From the NCBI GenBank assembly GCA_039921525.1, contig JBDSBP010000621.1, forward strand, positions 1 to 26,715: 26,715 bases of DNA, in the 5' to 3' direction. Origin of the DNA: JADCRZ01 sp039921525 (lineage in GTDB: Bacteria > Bacteroidota > Bacteroidia > Chitinophagales > Chitinophagaceae). Made by a program: the position numbers and the translations under genes. Below the pieces are notes generated by a model that had not been told where the DNA came from, did no database searches, and saw only the letters and a program-made list of their open reading frames with translations. This document shows positions 16,017 to 24,769 of the stretch, one piece after another; within the stretch, counting starts at the first letter, position 1, and every line of letters begins with the position of its first letter.

Positions 16017-17804
16017 CTATTGAAAGGTTAAGGTATGATTAAAAGGCGTAACTCCCGTAAGATATACATGCATGCCTTCCGTTCTCAACGTTCCAAAATG
16101 TGTGCTATAACGTTCGCCTTCCAGGTTGTTAATCATTTTATGCGTAACCGCCCCCGGGCCAAACTGAATGGCATCGCCATCAAACTCGTATTTGCCATCG
16201 CCGTTTTCGAGGAAACTATTGCCATTGCCTGGAGTTGTAACGCCGGATAATTTCCCCCCTTCATTAAAACAAAGTTCGATGGTTACTGCTATGCCAGACG
16301 GTCCGTTCACCAGGAAGCTGACATCATTCCTGCCATTCGTTTCCAATAAAGTGATTGTTGTTTCCATTGTTTTAACATTACTCAAAGGACGATGTTGAAA
16401 ATCCATTTTGTTCCAAAAGCGTTCATCGACGCTGGGTGATAGTTTATAATCTCCACTGGCAATACGAAGGTTTTTTGGAAGCGGTTGATAATAGGGCACT
16501 TCCAATTTTTTATAAAGGATATATTTGTTCTCTTCTTTTTTCAGACCATCACTATAAAAATAACCGGTATTGAAAAAATTCGTAGACAACCGCATGTATT
16601 TTAAAATAGCTTTACCGTTGCAGTATGAAAAAAAATTAGCGCTATTAGATCGTCCCGAGGCAATGATCAGTGGCCAGTCTACACCACCAAACAGCGTGGA
16701 AGTAATGTTACCGCGACGGATCCTCAATAATTTAGAACTGGTAAAAAGTTTTTCATAATTAACAGGAAGAGTTGTGCTCACAGGAAGTTTCTCCTGTAAC
16801 AATTCATTCTCTAAAAAGTGAAACAAAGAATTGCTTATAATTTCTTCTTCGAATTCCTTCATATGTTCTATAAATGAAGCAATGGCCGCGAAATGGCTGT
16901 TCTTATCCTTCACTGCCATATAACGGTAATGCAGGTAAAAAGACACAATGCTTTTGGAAGTGTATTGATCTTGCCGGCGTGAATCAGTAATAACCAGGTC
17001 TCCATTCGGATCCATGTAGTAATACGTCATTTCGAGATTTCTTCGAACAGGTATTAATAACGCGGGTTTGTTTAATAAACGCCCCAGAGTGATTAAAGAA
17101 TTATCCTCCACATTTGAATAGTTCATGCTTCTTTCGGGGAAGTGGCCGTCGCTATCATTATAGATCCCCTCACCCAGCCAGTCTTCTATCCGGTTAACAT
17201 ATTTTTGATTCGGATATAAAGTATTCAAACGGGCAAGCGCAGCCGAAACCACCCATCGGTGATTGGGAGTATGAATACCTCCAACAACTAAAGCATTTCC
17301 GCACTTTATACTAAATTTTCTTATTTCATTGTTAACATTAACCAATGCGGGAGAATGTTCTTTCTTCAGCAGAAAAGCGCCTGCTAATAAGGGTTCTAAT
17401 AAAAACGCCGTATCGGGAGGAGATTCCAGGTTACCGAAGTTCAATGTGCCATCCTCAGCCTGGAAAGATATTAAAACCTGCGCTAATTTTTCCAATGCCC
17501 ATACAATTTCAGGTCTATAGAAATGTTTAGAATCCGGGGAGCAGTAAGATGCGGATAACTGTGCAAAATAATATCCTATCCTTCTACTTAAACCTGATTC
17601 CCCGGAATTTAACATGGTTAACAACCTGTCTACCTGGTTATCATTAGCGGTCATCAATTGTTTAAGAATATCTTCATCCTTCAAAAAATTCGTTTGATTT
17701 TCCCGAGGCACATTATGTGCTAATAAATCGAAATTATTTACCATAAATACTGCGCCTGCTTTCAAAGTATGCTTTAAAAAGGAATTCCGGGTAATGTTAT
17801 TCAT
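16017..17804 (-). CDS. Alpha/alpha-toroid protein, polysaccharide-lyase-like (heparinase II/III or related fold)
   Basis: This 595-residue protein has an N-terminal signal-like region (NITRNSFLKHTLKAGAVFMV). It looks like a Tat-type RRxFLK sequence but has Arg-Asn instead of Arg-Arg. Residues 50-320 are helical with HTPNHRWVVSAALARLN and DGHFPERSMNY, the layout of alpha/alpha-toroid lyases, with the Asn-His pair a plausible catalytic or binding element. Residues 350-595 are beta-rich (TSTLFGGVDWPLI, ..FGPGAVTHKMIN), like the C-terminal beta-sandwich of these enzymes. It is the first gene of a two-gene unit with the DUF4861 lipoprotein. No SusC/SusD genes are adjacent. Substrate and exact PL family are not determined. 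Copy 1 of the MITE-like repeat ends 42 bp upstream of the start. Confidence 0.7.
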   Translation of the reverse strand: MNNITRNSFLKHTLKAGAVFMVNNFDLLAHNVPRENQTNFLKDEDILKQLMTANDNQVDRLLTMLNSGESGLSRRIGYYFAQLSASYCSPDSKHFYRPEIVWALEKLAQVLISFQAEDGTLNFGNLESPPDTAFLLEPLLAGAFLLKKEHSPALVNVNNEIRKFSIKCGNALVVGGIHTPNHRWVVSAALARLNTLYPNQKYVNRIEDWLGEGIYNDSDGHFPERSMNYSNVEDNSLITLGRLLNKPALLIPVRRNLEMTYYYMDPNGDLVITDSRRQDQYTSKSIVSFYLHYRYMAVKDKNSHFAAIASFIEHMKEFEEEIISNSLFHFLENELLQEKLPVSTTLPVNYEKLFTSSKLLRIRRGNITSTLFGGVDWPLIIASGRSNSANFFSYCNGKAILKYMRLSTNFFNTGYFYSDGLKKEENKYILYKKLEVPYYQPLPKNLRIASGDYKLSPSVDERFWNKMDFQHRPLSNVKTMETTITLLETNGRNDVSFLVNGPSGIAVTIELCFNEGGKLSGVTTPGNGNSFLENGDGKYEFDGDAIQFGPGAVTHKMINNLEGERYSTHFGTLRTEGMHVYLTGVTPFNHTLTFQ

Positions 17805-17846
17805 TGAATGAAAAAATTATGTTTTGTGACGATGTACGTGATGATG

Positions 17847-18072
17847 CTATCTTCCCCCTCCTTTTGCAAGGAGGGGATGTTGGATTCCGCAGCGAAGCGG
17901 GGAATCTAACGGGGGTGGTTACGCGAGGTGACGCCGACAAATGGACTGCGAGCCTTTGCAACTTGAATTTAGGTTACACTCCGCTGCAACAACCCCCTTT
18001 CGGTCAGGTGCTTCGCATCGTTCCTGAACAGCCCCCTCCTTGAATTCTCCTTGAAAAAGCAGGGGAAGATAG
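17847..18072. repeat. MITE-like element, copy 1
   Basis: The 226-bp GC-rich, non-coding element is bounded by imperfect terminal inverted repeats: 17847-17865 (CTATCTTCCCCCTCCTTTT) and 18054-18072 (AAAAAGCAGGGGAAGATAG). End A carries a subterminal hairpin (GATTCCGC...GGAATC, 17883-17906) followed by TAACGGGGGTGG. End B carries AACGATGCGAAGCAC in the inverted sense. It is homologous to copies at 24457 and 26563. No transposase or clear target duplication was seen. It fills most of the gap 17805-18122; the short ORF through it on the plus strand is not a gene. Confidence 0.8.
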
Positions 18073-18122
18073 ACTAACTATCACTCCAACAGGTTACCAT
18101 CGAGTCAAACGAAATTGAATCG

Positions 18123-19472
18123 TCAACAATCACTTCCCCCCACTTCCACCGCTTTTTCCAAAAACTCATCCCGGCCCTCTCGTACACCCTTGATGGTTTT
18201 TTGCACATAGATATTTGGTAGTATACCCACACCGTAATGGGTGCTTCCATCATGTTTACTCACCTTCATACCTGTCCATGAAATATAATAACCTCCAGGC
18301 AAGCTGAAAGGGTTAATATTGCCATTCGTCCTCGCTGTAGGCTGCCCGATGATGGTGGCCAATTTATAATTTTCAATAAAGCTCATAAAACTTTCTGCAT
18401 AGCTGATGGCCCGCCCGTCGATCAAAAAAATAATTTTTGCACCCAGGTGAATACTGTTGGGTTGCAGTCCCCACCCTTCGTTTTGCCAGCCTGCAATTCG
18501 TTCGTGATCCGGGTAGATAATCTGCGGAATTTGCATCCATTGCCTGGAGGTGTCTTTTATGGTAAGGAGGTATGAAATAAATTTGTGATTGCTGTTCGGA
18601 TATCCCCGCAGGTCACAGATAATCACACGGCTCTTTTGCAGTTGTGGCAGTGCCTTATCAATGGCTTCTATAGAAGCGGCATCCATATTTATATACATTA
18701 TCCCATTAGGCAATGATTTTATAGAGTCTTTAGCAGGTAGCGATGAATAGTATTTCATCTGACTGGTGTTTCGTATCAAAGTCACCTCAACAGGTGTTTC
18801 ATTGTTTCGCACAATACGCAACTTCATCAGAGAACCTTTTTCTCCTAACAACGATTCGGTTTGTGCTCGTGATTCCAGCCATCCTTTAGTAGCTGCAGAG
18901 ATATTGGGATAAATTACCGCAAAATAATCTTTAGCAGAAACATTATCGATTTCCTTCACAATGTCTCCTCTTTTAAGCGTCGTGTTTGAATCGCCAACAT
19001 ACGTAATTACCAGTTCATTTTCGATCCACTCCCAGGTTAACATTGGCAGGTATACGGCTTTATCGTTGGCTGAACTTACGCTTATATGTCCATCCTTCAA
19101 CTTTGCTGTCATTTGCCGGAATGTTCTTTGGAAATCCTGGGCATTTTGATCGGTATAGGCCTGTTTAATGGCTACTTTGAGGGCACTGACCCAATCAGTT
19201 TTTGTAACCTCGAAATAAGGATAAAAATGCTGGAATATATTCAAGGCCATAGTAAGATCACCCAATCGGGTATAAAGATTGCTGCCCGTTATATCGAAGT
19301 TTGGAAAATTCTGCAGGTTCTCTTTTAATAATAGCAAAGCCGTTGAGTCGGCATCAGGAAACGTTTTGTTATCCGTTCCATACAAGGCGAGTGGAAGTAT
19401 TGCTTTTAACCCGTTGCCAATGTTCTTTTCAATATACTCCAGTTGCCAATAGAATCTTCCTGGTAGATTACT
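18123..19472 (-). pseudogene. S41-family (C-terminal-processing-like) peptidase, 5'-truncated
   Basis: The frame is open from 19472 (after a stop at 19473-19475) and contains no ATG before the domain. The first possible start is a TTG at 19385, giving 420 residues. Upstream in-frame text (FYWQLEYIEKNIGNGLKAIL then PLALYGTDNKTFPDAD) matches the body of full-length S41 peptidases of this group. The signal peptide and the N-terminal domain are therefore missing. Remaining landmarks are LYTRLGDLTMALNIFQHFYPYF, LKDGHISV, a PDZ-like middle and the C-terminal S41 core with VIICDLRGYPNS, FLIDGRAISYAESF (nucleophile Ser in the YAES context) and GQPTARTNG. The export signal is lost, so it is probably non-functional or cytoplasmic. 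It lies head to head with another truncated gene. Confidence 0.72.
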
Positions 19473-19581
19473 TTAATGATAATAATACTCCATCAAACAA
19501 TGACCTCCAGGATAAGGAATGGCTGATACAAAGGCTTCAATCCAATAAATGGCTTGAGTTATACAATAACTCCTGCTTTAA

Positions 19582-20112
19582 TTTGGTGCCCTAAGTTTTG
19601 CAGGTATAAGAAAGAGAGAAAATCAATTATTAGAGGAAGGAAATGATGAATGCATTTTAAAAATACACTTTTCTCTTACACCCGTTTATGAAAGTATATG
19701 GAACGATTGCACAGATGATGAAAAGTTTACCATATATGATTTTGCATTGGATGGATTTACCAATCACAAAAAAGTTATAATTCTTTTTGAGTTGGTGCGA
19801 AAGGGATTGCTGGTAAAAGAGGATGACAATTTTCATTTAATGACCAGGAGTTGTAGAAATTTTGTTCTTACTAAAGATAATTCCGAAGTGATAAGAAAAT
19901 TAAGCAGCCAGGGAAGAGGTTCCTGGTCTATGTTGCGGACTATTTTTTATATAATTATTTTGGTTGTGGCAGTTTTTATTTTTATGTCGCAGGAGGAAGC
20001 GTCTAAAAGAATGATAACAATCGTTACTTCGCTGGGAGCTTTGTTGCCGGCTATTCTAAAGCTGTTCGATAAAACAACTTTTTCAACCGGGACGAATAAA
20101 GGTGGGCAGTGA
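19582..20112 (+). pseudogene. C-terminal fragment of a large membrane protein (unnamed family)
   Basis: The frame is open from 19582 to 20112 without an ATG start at the beginning; the usable starts are TTG 19747 or later. It reads GALSFAGIRKRENQLLEEGNDECILK, quoted as AGIRKRENQLLEEGND, then SLTPVYESIWNDCTDDEKF, TIYDFALDGFTNHKKVIILF and ELVRKGLLVKEDDNFHLM. It ends with GSWSMLRTIFYIIILVVAVF and a second hydrophobic stretch (TIVTSLGALLPAILKLF), giving a winged-helix-like segment followed by two TM helices. This resembles the C-terminus of large Bacteroidota membrane proteins, which I recall only as a pattern and cannot name. A coding-looking stretch in another frame (19466-19591, YFNDNNTPSNNDLQDKEW) probably belongs to the same decayed gene. 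It is truncated at the S41 junction. Confidence 0.55.
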
Positions 20113-20263
20113 TCAGTTAGCCTCCTCAAAGTATAAGTTGTCGAGTCAATTTTCATTGATTATCAAATTTTCCTAAATCAATGATATTGAATTGCAAACT
20201 ATCAGCTTACTTATTTTATAGAAAGTTAAATTCTCAATTCTTAAATTAATTTTATTGATTTGA

Positions 20264-20294
20264 TTTGCAAAATTCAGGTCGATTTGTATCTTAC
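20264..20294 (+). promoter_or_regulatory. Candidate promoter of the M15 peptidase gene
   Basis: TTTG (20264-20267) is followed after 19 bases by TATCTTAC (20287-20294), a 6-of-8 type match to the Bacteroidota -33/-7 pattern, 25 bp before the chosen ATG 20320. The spacer 20113-20319 also contains a 9-bp inverted repeat TCATTGATT/AATCAATGA (20153-20161 and 20176-20184), possibly a weak 3'-end hairpin for the fragment upstream. Confidence 0.35.
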
Positions 20295-20319
20295 TAAGGA
20301 ATTAATAAAAAAAAATTTT

Positions 20320-20760
20320 ATGGCTACCTATCTACCGCCTTCTATGCTTTCCCCTCATTTTTCTCTTCATGAGTTATTAGCAAGTCAAACGGCAACAAGA
20401 AAAAATATAACAGAGCAATTTGAACCACCTAAAGGAATAATTGACAATTTAAAATTCATCTGTGAAAGTCTATTAGAAAAACTACGTGAATTAAATGGTG
20501 GATACCCGCTAATTATAAACAGCGGATATCGTTGTACTCGTTTAAATAAAGCTGTTGGCGGTGTTTCCGATAGCCAGCACCTGCAGGGCCAGGCGGCTGA
20601 TATAGACTTTGGCAGTATTACGGCCAATAAGCAATTTTTTGATAAGGTAAAAAAAAGCACTATTAAGTTTGATCAGTTATTAAATGAATATAATTATTCC
20701 TGGGTACATGTTTCTATGAAGAAAGAAGGAAACCGGAGGGAAGTGTTAGATATAACCTGA
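20320..20760 (+). CDS. M15-family (D-Ala-D-Ala carboxypeptidase-like) peptidase
   Basis: The start is taken at ATG 20320 (MATYLPPSMLSPHFSLHELLAS), after an A-rich leader, giving 146 residues. The frame upstream only adds a hydrophilic leader. The zinc-binding scheme of M15A/Peptidase_M15_3 is complete: His87 and Asp94 in SQHLQGQAADID, and His130 in SWVHVS. INSGYRCTRLNKAVGG is the conserved segment before the first ligand. FSLHELLAS is the usual N-terminal motif of phage- or prophage-associated members. There is no signal peptide, so a phage-lysin-like or cytoplasmic role is likely. No other phage gene is nearby. The substrate is presumably peptidoglycan cross-links, inferred from family. Confidence 0.88.
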   Translation: MATYLPPSMLSPHFSLHELLASQTATRKNITEQFEPPKGIIDNLKFICESLLEKLRELNGGYPLIINSGYRCTRLNKAVGGVSDSQHLQGQAADIDFGSITANKQFFDKVKKSTIKFDQLLNEYNYSWVHVSMKKEGNRREVLDIT

Positions 20761-20769
20761 TAAAATTTA

Positions 20770-20794
20770 ATTACGAATTACGAATTATGAATTA
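20770..20794. repeat. 7-bp tandem repeat (ATTACGA)n
   Basis: ATTACGA occurs twice in tandem, followed by ATTATGA and ATTA, about 3.6 units in the gap between the convergent M15 and PQQ dehydrogenase genes. The remaining gap to 20893 contains an imperfectly palindromic GC-rich text (TAGGGGCCAGGCCTG... to GCGCCTATTGTAG, 20813-20876) that resembles a dispersed intergenic element. No function can be assigned. Confidence 0.5.
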
Positions 20795-20893
20795 AGGGTC
20801 GTTTACTGTAGGGGCCAGGCCTGTCTCCAACCTGCTGCCTCCGGGGTATGGTTGAAGATAGGATGCGCCTATTGTAGACAAATCTTTTTGTTG

Positions 20894-22828
20894 TCATTGC
20901 AAACCAAATGCTACCAAACTGTCTCCCTGTTTAGTTCTGATCTTTCCATGACCGCCGGCAGCGATTACTATATACTGCTTTCCTTTAATTGCGTAAGTCA
21001 TAGGCGTAGCCTGCCCTCCGCCCGGTAACAAGTATTGCCAGAGTAGCTCCCCTGTGCGTGTATTGAAGGCCCTGAAGTAGCCATCCAGCGAAGCAGCCAC
21101 CAGCGTAATATTGCCAGCCGTAACAATGGCCCCGCCAAAATTTATAGATCCCCATTTTTCGGCTTCAGGATATTTTTTCGGGTCCATCATAAAACCCAAA
21201 GGCACCTCCCATTGTTTATCACCGTTATGAAGATCGATAGCCAGCAAAGTACCCCATGGCGGGCTCGTTTGCATTTTAAAATCTCCCTGGTCGACAGTAA
21301 AAAGATAATCCCTTTTTAAAACATAAGGCGTTCCTGACTGCCTGCCAGTTTCAACGCGTAAAAGTTCCTCATGATTGTTTTTCAAATTTGCGATTTCCGC
21401 TCTCGGCACTAAAGTAATTACGGCAGCAAGACGATTAATGTTTGTGATGAGCAATCCCTGGCTCTTATCATAACACATACCTCCCCAATGAATGCCCCCT
21501 ACATTTCCCGGCGTCATAATACTACCTTCAAACGACGGCGGAGTGAAGTTGCCTTTATTAGTCAATTTTGCGATGCGATCATGCGCTATTGATTTGTCTT
21601 TTTCGGTTACTCCCCAAGCGTCTTCTGCGATAACTTTTTGTAGCCCAAGAGGCGCAGGTTTTACAGGGAATGGTTGGGTTGGCGAGGCCGTTTCTCCGGG
21701 AATGGAAGAAGCACTGACCACTCTTTCTTCTATAGGAAACAATGGTTTGCCTGTTTTACGATCGAGAATAAAAATAAAACCCATCTTGGTACCTGCTACA
21801 ACAGCAGGAATCTTTTTACCTTCCTTCTCAATATCTATCAGCATCGGTTGTGCAGCGATATCATAATCCCATAGATCATGATGAACTACCTGGAAATACC
21901 AGGCTACTTTTCCGCTGCCTGCATATAAGGCTACGAGGCAGTTGCCATATAAATTCTGACCAGGTCGCTCACCACCATAATAATCAGGGCTTGGAGAAGA
22001 AGCAGGTATAAAAAGTAAATCTCTTGCAGGGTCTGCTGATATAATTGACCACGCATTCGCTGCCCCTGTTTGATGTGCTTTAACACTTTGCCAGGTTTTC
22101 CAGGCAAGATCCGTGGAGTCATCAGGAATGGGATTCCATGTCCATCGAAGTTGGCCGGTTATTACATCAAAAGCGCGTACCACTCCTTTTGTTTCGTCAA
22201 AGCGGCTGTTATCACCAAGAGAAGATCCTACAACAACTAAATTATTAATTATAGCTGGTGGCGATGTAACACTGAGATTAGCGCCATAGCCTTTTTTCAA
22301 ATCTATGGTTCCCTGCTGGCCGAAACCGGGAACAGGTATTCCACTATTGGCGTCAAGGGCAATTAACCTTCCATCAATGGTAGCAATAAAAATAATTTTT
22401 GGGGTGAGGCTCTTATCATTTATTCCCGAAGCAGGCCATGCCGATACGCCTCTTGATGTAATTTCAGAAAAATCCTGCTTAAGATTTATTTTCGGATCAA
22501 ACGACCATATCTTTTTTCCAGTCGAAGCTTCCAGTGCAAATACCCGGTCTGTAGGGGTGCTGAAATAAAGCTTTCCTGCAATCATTATTGGCGTGGCTTC
22601 AAATGCAGCTTTAGAAAGCGCATCGGTTCCCTCGTAAGTCTGTAATTCGCCTGTATGAAAGGTCCAGGCTGTATCTAATTTGGAGATGGTGGAAGTATTG
22701 ATTTCGCGAAGCGGAGAATATCGTGAACCGCCTGCATCACGTCCATAACAAGGCCATTCATTTATCGACTGTGCTGAAACGATAGAATAAGCAGTTATCA
22801 GCAATAGGGTAAAAAAGATCTTAATCAT
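20894..22828 (-). CDS. PQQ-dependent dehydrogenase (beta-propeller, glucose/quinate dehydrogenase-like)
   Basis: The start is taken at ATG 22828 (MIKIFFTLLLITAYSIVSAQ), a clean signal peptide, giving 644 residues. The longer frame begins at a TTG. The mature protein begins EWPCYGRDAGGSRYSPLREIN, quoted as WPCYGRDAGGSRYSPL, the N-terminal motif of PQQ propeller dehydrogenases. RGVSAWPASG, WYFQVVHHDLWDYDIAAQP, GTKMGFIFILDRKTGKPLFP, and the end INFGGAIVTAGNITLVAASLD...LPGGGQATPMTY, all follow in family order. No CxxCH heme site is present, so electrons must go to another acceptor. Bacteria of this phylum usually take PQQ from outside; no PQQ biosynthesis gene is in the window. Substrate: sugar or polyol, inferred. 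Confidence 0.9.
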   Translation of the reverse strand: MIKIFFTLLLITAYSIVSAQSINEWPCYGRDAGGSRYSPLREINTSTISKLDTAWTFHTGELQTYEGTDALSKAAFEATPIMIAGKLYFSTPTDRVFALEASTGKKIWSFDPKINLKQDFSEITSRGVSAWPASGINDKSLTPKIIFIATIDGRLIALDANSGIPVPGFGQQGTIDLKKGYGANLSVTSPPAIINNLVVVGSSLGDNSRFDETKGVVRAFDVITGQLRWTWNPIPDDSTDLAWKTWQSVKAHQTGAANAWSIISADPARDLLFIPASSPSPDYYGGERPGQNLYGNCLVALYAGSGKVAWYFQVVHHDLWDYDIAAQPMLIDIEKEGKKIPAVVAGTKMGFIFILDRKTGKPLFPIEERVVSASSIPGETASPTQPFPVKPAPLGLQKVIAEDAWGVTEKDKSIAHDRIAKLTNKGNFTPPSFEGSIMTPGNVGGIHWGGMCYDKSQGLLITNINRLAAVITLVPRAEIANLKNNHEELLRVETGRQSGTPYVLKRDYLFTVDQGDFKMQTSPPWGTLLAIDLHNGDKQWEVPLGFMMDPKKYPEAEKWGSINFGGAIVTAGNITLVAASLDGYFRAFNTRTGELLWQYLLPGGGQATPMTYAIKGKQYIVIAAGGHGKIRTKQGDSLVAFGLQ

Positions 22829-22903
22829 TTTAGTCAATTAATAAGTATGAATACTTTATCCAATTGCTAAAATTATCTAAGTTTTATGGAACTTAGTGTA
22901 TGA

Positions 22904-22933
22904 TTATGGCCAGGAGAATATTCCCGGCCATAA
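22904..22933. terminator. Hairpin between the YdhR-like and PQQ dehydrogenase genes
   Basis: TTATGGCC (22904-22911) pairs with GGCCATAA (22926-22933), with extra inner pairing (GGA/TCC). It lies between two minus-strand genes, so it could terminate or process the YdhR transcript. No U-tract follows on the minus strand, so terminator strength is weak. Confidence 0.3.
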
Positions 22934-22951
22934 TAACGGACTCTTTTTTAT

Positions 22952-23266
22952 TTAGGCTGTTACAACTTCATTCATCACTATCGACATATCGTATAACTCA
23001 ACACGGAGATTCTCCGGATTTGCGCCATACCTGGCAGGAATACCTTTTGCGACATCTGAAGCAAGGAATACCGTCCTGGCAGCTTTATTCTCAAAAATAT
23101 AAATTCCGCTAAGAGCACCCGTTCCTTCTTCCGTGATATAATATTTCTGAACAAGTCCAGGCACGGCTCTGAAAATATCCAGGTCCTCATGACAGATACT
23201 CATCAATTTTTCAGCACTATGTGTTGAATTAAATTTTACGGCTACTACCGCTTCTGCATTTTTCAT
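22952..23266 (-). CDS. YdhR-like monooxygenase-type small protein
   Basis: This 104-residue protein of the ferredoxin-like dimeric alpha/beta barrel type opens EAVVAVKFNSTHSAEKLMSI, followed by IFRAVPGLVQKYYITEEGTG (the G-L-xxK-Y-I core of YdhR proteins) and SGIYIFENKAARTVFLASD. Members are putative monooxygenases with no known cofactor; the substrate is unknown. It is followed 123 bp downstream by the PQQ dehydrogenase and preceded by an AraC gene on the same strand. A consensus -7 box precedes it. The start and length are normal. Confidence 0.8.
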   Translation of the reverse strand: MKNAEAVVAVKFNSTHSAEKLMSICHEDLDIFRAVPGLVQKYYITEEGTGALSGIYIFENKAARTVFLASDVAKGIPARYGANPENLRVELYDMSIVMNEVVTA

Positions 23267-23295
23267 TTTTTTTATTTTAGTTTATGAATGTTCGA

Positions 23296-23303
23296 CAAAA
23301 ATA
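23296..23303 (-). promoter_or_regulatory. Candidate -7 box of the YdhR-like gene
   Basis: The minus strand reads TATTTTTG, an exact match to the Bacteroidota -7 consensus TAnnTTTG, 29 bp upstream of the YdhR-like start. No good -33 TTTG is seen at the usual distance, so the call rests on the -7 box and the spacing to the gene. It suggests that YdhR and possibly the PQQ gene are transcribed separately from the AraC gene. Confidence 0.4.
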
Positions 23304-23358
23304 AATATGGATAAAATTTTATGATAGGTTAAAAAGCCAAATAAATCGACTGTACGGT

Positions 23359-24243
23359 TTAAGCTTCGTTATATTCTACTCCCGAATACATTCGCCGATA
23401 TTGGTGTGGTGTGAAATGATGCTTTTGTTTAAAAACTCTTATAAAATGCGAAGTGTCTTCAAATCCGCAATCAAAGGAAATCTGGTTAATCGCCAGGTCT
23501 GAATTCAGCACCTGTTGACGCGCAAGATCCAGTTTTTTATGCTTAAGCCAGTCAGCAGGAGTGGTATGATAATATTGTTTGAAGTTATTTTTAAAAGCTG
23601 ACAAACTCATGTGGCATAATTCTGCATAGTTCTCTAATTTAAGATTATAAGCAAAATTTTCTTCCATAACCCGTGTCATATGATATTGCTGGTTTTGGCA
23701 AAGTGAAATAAAATAATCGGTTAAATCCTGGTGTTTCTTATTGGAGAACAGGCTTAATAGTAATTCTTCGAATTTTAATTTCAATAGCTGCTCATTAGGT
23801 GTTTCTGATAAGGATAAGTAGGATTGAACAGAATGGCAATAGCTGTTCAACAATTCGTCCGGGTGTACGCGTAACACCGCATCCTGACTGGAAAGATTTT
23901 TTTGGGAAGTAATCAGTAAAGCAAGATTCTGTTTTAAAAATGTTTTGATGAAGTCGTCAGGAATAAAGAAAAAAATGGCACAAAATTGATCATCGAAAAA
24001 TTGGTGCGTAAGGTTTGCTCCTTTTTTTACAAAGATAATATCGCCATCATTCACCTCATAAGAATGGTAGATGGTTCTCCATAATTTTCTACCAGAGGTT
24101 ATAAACGCAAAGTAGTTGTTATTTGACCAGATGCCGAACCTGGTTTCTTCCTTCATGCATACATATTCAACAAACAGCAGTTCGTTTACTTCCATTTTTC
24201 GAAATAGGTTACTGTCTTTTATAGTGGAATAAAGGTTTATCAT
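23359..24243 (-). CDS. AraC-family transcriptional regulator
   Basis: The start is taken at ATG 24243 (MINLYSTIKDSNLFRKMEV), which matches how this AraC group usually opens, giving 294 residues. The frame is open 43 codons further, to a TTG at 24372, with another ATG at 24300; the extra part looks non-family. The N-terminal cupin-like sensing region has FGIWSNNNYFAFITSGRKLWRT and GDIIFVKKGANLTHQF. The C-terminal double helix-turn-helix is NLKLENYAELCHMSLSAFKNNFKQYY and AINQISFDCGFEDTSHFIRVFKQKHHFTPHQYR, quoted as YAELCHMSLSAFKNNFK and FDCGFEDTSHFIRVFK. It lies upstream of the YdhR-like and PQQ dehydrogenase genes and may regulate them. The ligand is unknown. Confidence 0.86.
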   Translation of the reverse strand: MINLYSTIKDSNLFRKMEVNELLFVEYVCMKEETRFGIWSNNNYFAFITSGRKLWRTIYHSYEVNDGDIIFVKKGANLTHQFFDDQFCAIFFFIPDDFIKTFLKQNLALLITSQKNLSSQDAVLRVHPDELLNSYCHSVQSYLSLSETPNEQLLKLKFEELLLSLFSNKKHQDLTDYFISLCQNQQYHMTRVMEENFAYNLKLENYAELCHMSLSAFKNNFKQYYHTTPADWLKHKKLDLARQQVLNSDLAINQISFDCGFEDTSHFIRVFKQKHHFTPHQYRRMYSGVEYNEA

Positions 24244-24456
24244 ATTATATGATTGAAAAATTTCAAGCCTGAAAGAACGCCAGCGTGTGGTGCGTACCAT
24301 AAATTTGGCATCATTGCTATCGGGATCGCAAGGTAGCAAATCTGTAGGTTTGTGTGGATGTGAAGTTTCCAATCGGTTGTTATTATTTTTCTATCGGGGA
24401 ACGATAATTCGGGCTTACTAAAAAGGACGTTTAAAAACAATCATAGGGGTAACTTT

Positions 24457-24688
24457 CCTATCTTCCTCTCCTTATCTTTGGAGGATTCAAGGGGATGTTC
24501 GGAAACGATGCGAAGCACGTTTCTGAACGGGGGTGGTTGCTGACCGAAACTACTCAGCAGGATACGCCTGAAATGCTTGCTGGCATAAAGTTCTGTGTCA
24601 TTTAATTGCACCATGCCCCGTTGCCACCACCCCCGTTGAATCCCGTGCTGCGCAACGGAATCTAAAGGAAAAAGGAGGGGAAGATAGG
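24457..24688. repeat. MITE-like element, copy 2 (inverted relative to copy 1)
   Basis: The 232-bp element has terminal inverted repeats CCTATCTTCCTCTCCTT (24457-24473) and AAGGAGGGGAAGATAGG (24672-24688), one mismatch in 17. End B is on the left, with hairpin arms GTTCGGAAACG (24497-24507) and CGTTTCTGAAC (24518-24528) flanking ATGCGAAGCA. End A is on the right, with CCGTGCTGCGCAACGG. The centre differs from copies 1 and 3. It takes up much of the 24244-24769 gap, between the AraC gene and the LytTR fragment. The rest of that gap shows no gene. Confidence 0.8.
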
Positions 24689-24769
24689 ATAGTCACACTG
24701 CGTGTGAAACCTAAAATGCTGTTTTTATTTAACCGGATATTAATGATTGCACTACCAGCGGCATCATAA

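Noticed and set aside
17804..18043. 79-codon plus-strand ORF in the gap after the toroid gene
   Set aside because: It lies almost entirely in MITE-like copy 1, is not conserved in frame in the other copies, and shares its start with the toroid start codon.
19301..19594. 97-codon plus-strand ORF at the S41 junction
   Set aside because: The first half is antisense to the S41 reading frame. Only the last 40 or so codons look coding and are better treated as part of the decayed membrane-protein gene.
21492..21866. 124-codon plus-strand ORF inside the PQQ dehydrogenase gene
   Set aside because: It is the antisense shadow of a clearly assigned protein.
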